Translations under genes and position numbers: made by a program
Shown here: in pieces, positions 62,520 to 64,000 of the stretch
Layout of the letters: each line of letters starts with the position of its first letter
How positions within the stretch are numbered: the first letter of the stretch is position 1
Assembly: GCF_000969645.2 (NCBI RefSeq)
Contig: NZ_CP014222.1
Span: forward strand, 2,173,740-2,237,739
Direction of reading: 5' to 3'
Origin: Janthinobacterium sp. B9-8
GTDB lineage: Bacteria > Pseudomonadota > Gammaproteobacteria > Burkholderiales > Chitinibacteraceae
Length of the DNA stretch: 64,000 bases
The notes under the pieces: model-generated
What the model was told of the DNA's origin: nothing
The model's database searches: none
What the model saw: only the letters and a program-made list of their open reading frames with translations

Positions 62520-63404
62520 TTAAATCATGCCTTTAGATTTCAACAGCTCAAGCATGGTTGAACCTAGTTCAGCTGGGCTACGTGTGTAGGCGATGCCTGC
62601 ACGCTCAAACGCTGCGAATTTTTCTTCTGCAGTGCCTTTGCCGCCAGAGATAATCGCACCAGCGTGGCCCATGCGTTTGCCCTTAGGCGCTGTAACACCA
62701 GCGATATAACCAACCACTGGCTTAGTCACATAAGACTGAGCAAATTCAGCGGCTTCTTCTTCAGCCGAGCCGCCGATTTCGCCGATCATGATGATCGCAT
62801 CGGTATCAGGATCGTCTTGGAATAAGCGTAGTGCGTCGATATGGCTCAAGCCTGGAATTGGATCGCCACCGATACCGATACATGTAGATTGACCCAAGCC
62901 CAGCGCGGTAGTTTGCGCTACAGCTTCATAAGTCAAAGTACCGGAGCGGCTTACAATACCAATACGGCCTGGCTGATGGATATGCCAAGGCATAATACCG
63001 ATCTTGCATTCGCCCGGAGTGATAATACCTGGGCAGTTAGGGCCGATCAGACGGATGCCGGCTTCATCAACCGCTTTTTTCACGTACAGCATATCCAGTG
63101 TTGGCACGCCTTCAGTGATACATACGATCAGCTGAATACCCGAATCAATCGCTTCCAGAATCGAATCTTTAGCGAACGGAGCCGGTACGTAAATCACTGT
63201 TGCATCCGCTTGGGTTTCGCGCATCGCGTCTTTCATGGTGTTGAACACTGGCAGATCAAGGTGACGTGAGCCGCCTTTACCTGGTGTTACACCGCCAACG
63301 ACCTTCGTGCCACACTTCAATGCTTGTTCTGCGTGGAATGTACCGTTTTTACCGGTGAAACCTTGCACCAATACTTTGGTGTTTTTATTGACTAAAACGC
63401 TCAT
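62520..63404 (-). CDS. sucD: Succinate-CoA ligase subunit alpha
   Basis: A 294-residue Suc[46 protein letters not shown] at the CoA-binding end, [29 protein letters not shown], and [30 protein letters not shown], whose GHAGA carries the phosphohistidine. With SucC it makes ATP/GTP from succinyl-CoA in the TCA cycle. It follows sucC by 22 bp. Confidence 0.98.
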   Translation of the reverse strand: MSVLVNKNTKVLVQGFTGKNGTFHAEQALKCGTKVVGGVTPGKGGSRHLDLPVFNTMKDAMRETQADATVIYVPAPFAKDSILEAIDSGIQLIVCITEGVPTLDMLYVKKAVDEAGIRLIGPNCPGIITPGECKIGIMPWHIHQPGRIGIVSRSGTLTYEAVAQTTALGLGQSTCIGIGGDPIPGLSHIDALRLFQDDPDTDAIIMIGEIGGSAEEEAAEFAQSYVTKPVVGYIAGVTAPKGKRMGHAGAIISGGKGTAEEKFAAFERAGIAYTRSPAELGSTMLELLKSKGMI

Positions 63405-63426
63405 TATTTTTTCCTTTCAGCAAGTG

Positions 63427-64000
63427 TTACAGTGCGGCAACAGCAGCAACGATTTTCTCGGCTGCGTCGTTCAAGCCTTGAGCCGATGTCAGCTTCAAGC
63501 CTGATTCGTTCAGAAGCTTAGCGCCCAATTCCGCGTTATTGCCTTCCAAACGCACCACAACCGGCACAGTCACATTCACTTCTTTCACTGCCGCAATAAT
63601 TGCTTCAGCAATCATGTCGCAACGAACGATACCGCCGAAGATATTGATCAGCACGCCCTTCACCGAATCATCAGCCAAGATCAGCTTAAAGGCTTCGATT
63701 ACGCGATCTTTAGTTGCACCACCGCCTACATCCAAGAAGTTAGCCGGTTGGCCGCCTTTCAGCTTGATGATGTCCATTGTGGCCATTGCAAGACCAGCGC
63801 CGTTCACCATACAACCGATATTACCTTCCAGCGCAACGTAGTTCAGCTCGAACTCAGATGCTTTAACTTCGCGCTCGTTTTCTTGCGATTTATCGCGTTG
63901 AGCCAGCAATTCTGGCAAGCGATACAGCGCGTTAGAATCAAGGCCAACCTTAGCGTCAACGCAGCACAATTCGCCGTTTTCACGCAAAGCTAGTGGGTTG
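63427..64000 (-). CDS. sucC: Succinate-CoA ligase subunit beta (5' end outside window)
   Basis: C-terminal part, open to the window edge (about 190 residues): [77 protein letters not shown], and [23 protein letters not shown] are SucC hallmarks. The ATP-grasp N-terminus lies beyond 64000. Confidence 0.98.
   Translation of the reverse strand, partial: NPLALRENGELCCVDAKVGLDSNALYRLPELLAQRDKSQENEREVKASEFELNYVALEGNIGCMVNGAGLAMATMDIIKLKGGQPANFLDVGGGATKDRVIEAFKLILADDSVKGVLINIFGGIVRCDMIAEAIIAAVKEVNVTVPVVVRLEGNNAELGAKLLNESGLKLTSAQGLNDAAEKIVAAVAAL

Noticed and set aside
1..64000. tRNA, rRNA, prophage, integron or insertion sequence
   Set aside because: No transposase, integrase, cloverleaf or rRNA-like sequence was recognised by reading; a covariance-model scan would settle the tRNA question.

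Overview
The window looks like chromosome from a betaproteobacterium of the order Neisseriales, probably a Chromobacteriaceae relative such as Iodobacter. This is inferred from protein character, moderate G+C, and the mix of rho/trxA/radA, a split PntAA-PntAB-PntB transhydrogenase and sucCD. No rRNA or tRNA gene was recognised. Nearly all genes are ordinary and intact; the accessory interest lies in regulation, repeats and one exopolysaccharide operon.

Layout. 1-5049: a partial ArnT/PMT-like membrane glycosyltransferase, zinc-independent L31 (rpmE2), rho, trxA and radA. 5144-16434: the flagellar rod/hook operon flgBCDEFGHIJKL on the minus strand, with a near-perfect sigma-54 promoter before flgB and a sigma-28 promoter before flgK. 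The flgI-flgJ gap carries seven GGGAGTT heptamers. 16642-17055: a wrecked vgrG fragment, a type VI secretion relic. 17261-17584: a DUF2325 gene behind a clear Fur box. 18056-21001: pntAA-pntAB-pntB. 21266-25077: a DAACS symporter, mdtH and a divergent LysR gene. 25114-29368: envelope and signalling genes (periplasmic PTP-like phosphatase, MGDG-synthase-like glycosyltransferase, retropepsin-like protease, membrane diguanylate cyclase). 29573-37153: a hypothetical exported protein, a SUV3-like RNA helicase, TerC/Alx, HtpX, NhaR, and a MerR-controlled quinone reductase.

37265-45530 is an electron-transfer neighbourhood: fpr, etfBA and ETF-ubiquinone oxidoreductase, with a YeiE-like LysR gene, a GNAT enzyme and a dienelactone-hydrolase-like protein. 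46412-58567 is a ten-gene, mostly overlapping exopolysaccharide operon. Its gene order (GT2, OPX, PCP, GT4, GH39-like hydrolase, GT4, GT4, Wzy-like, acyltransferase, MviN-like flippase) follows pslC-pslK of Pseudomonas aeruginosa, with a hexapeptide acyltransferase placed between the pslJ and pslK counterparts and no priming transferase in view. Upstream lies about 700 bp of very A+T-rich DNA containing a promoter plus terminator that could define a small RNA.

59265-64000: an EamA transporter with a TTG start, a GFA-family protein, two of three closely related solute-binding-like proteins (the third is at 45584-46315), and sucD with the 3' part of sucC running off the window. Two families of dispersed palindromic intergenic repeats (GTAGGGCGGGT... 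and ACACAGAGAACA...) and one large nest of hairpins (42131-42325) are scattered among the genes.
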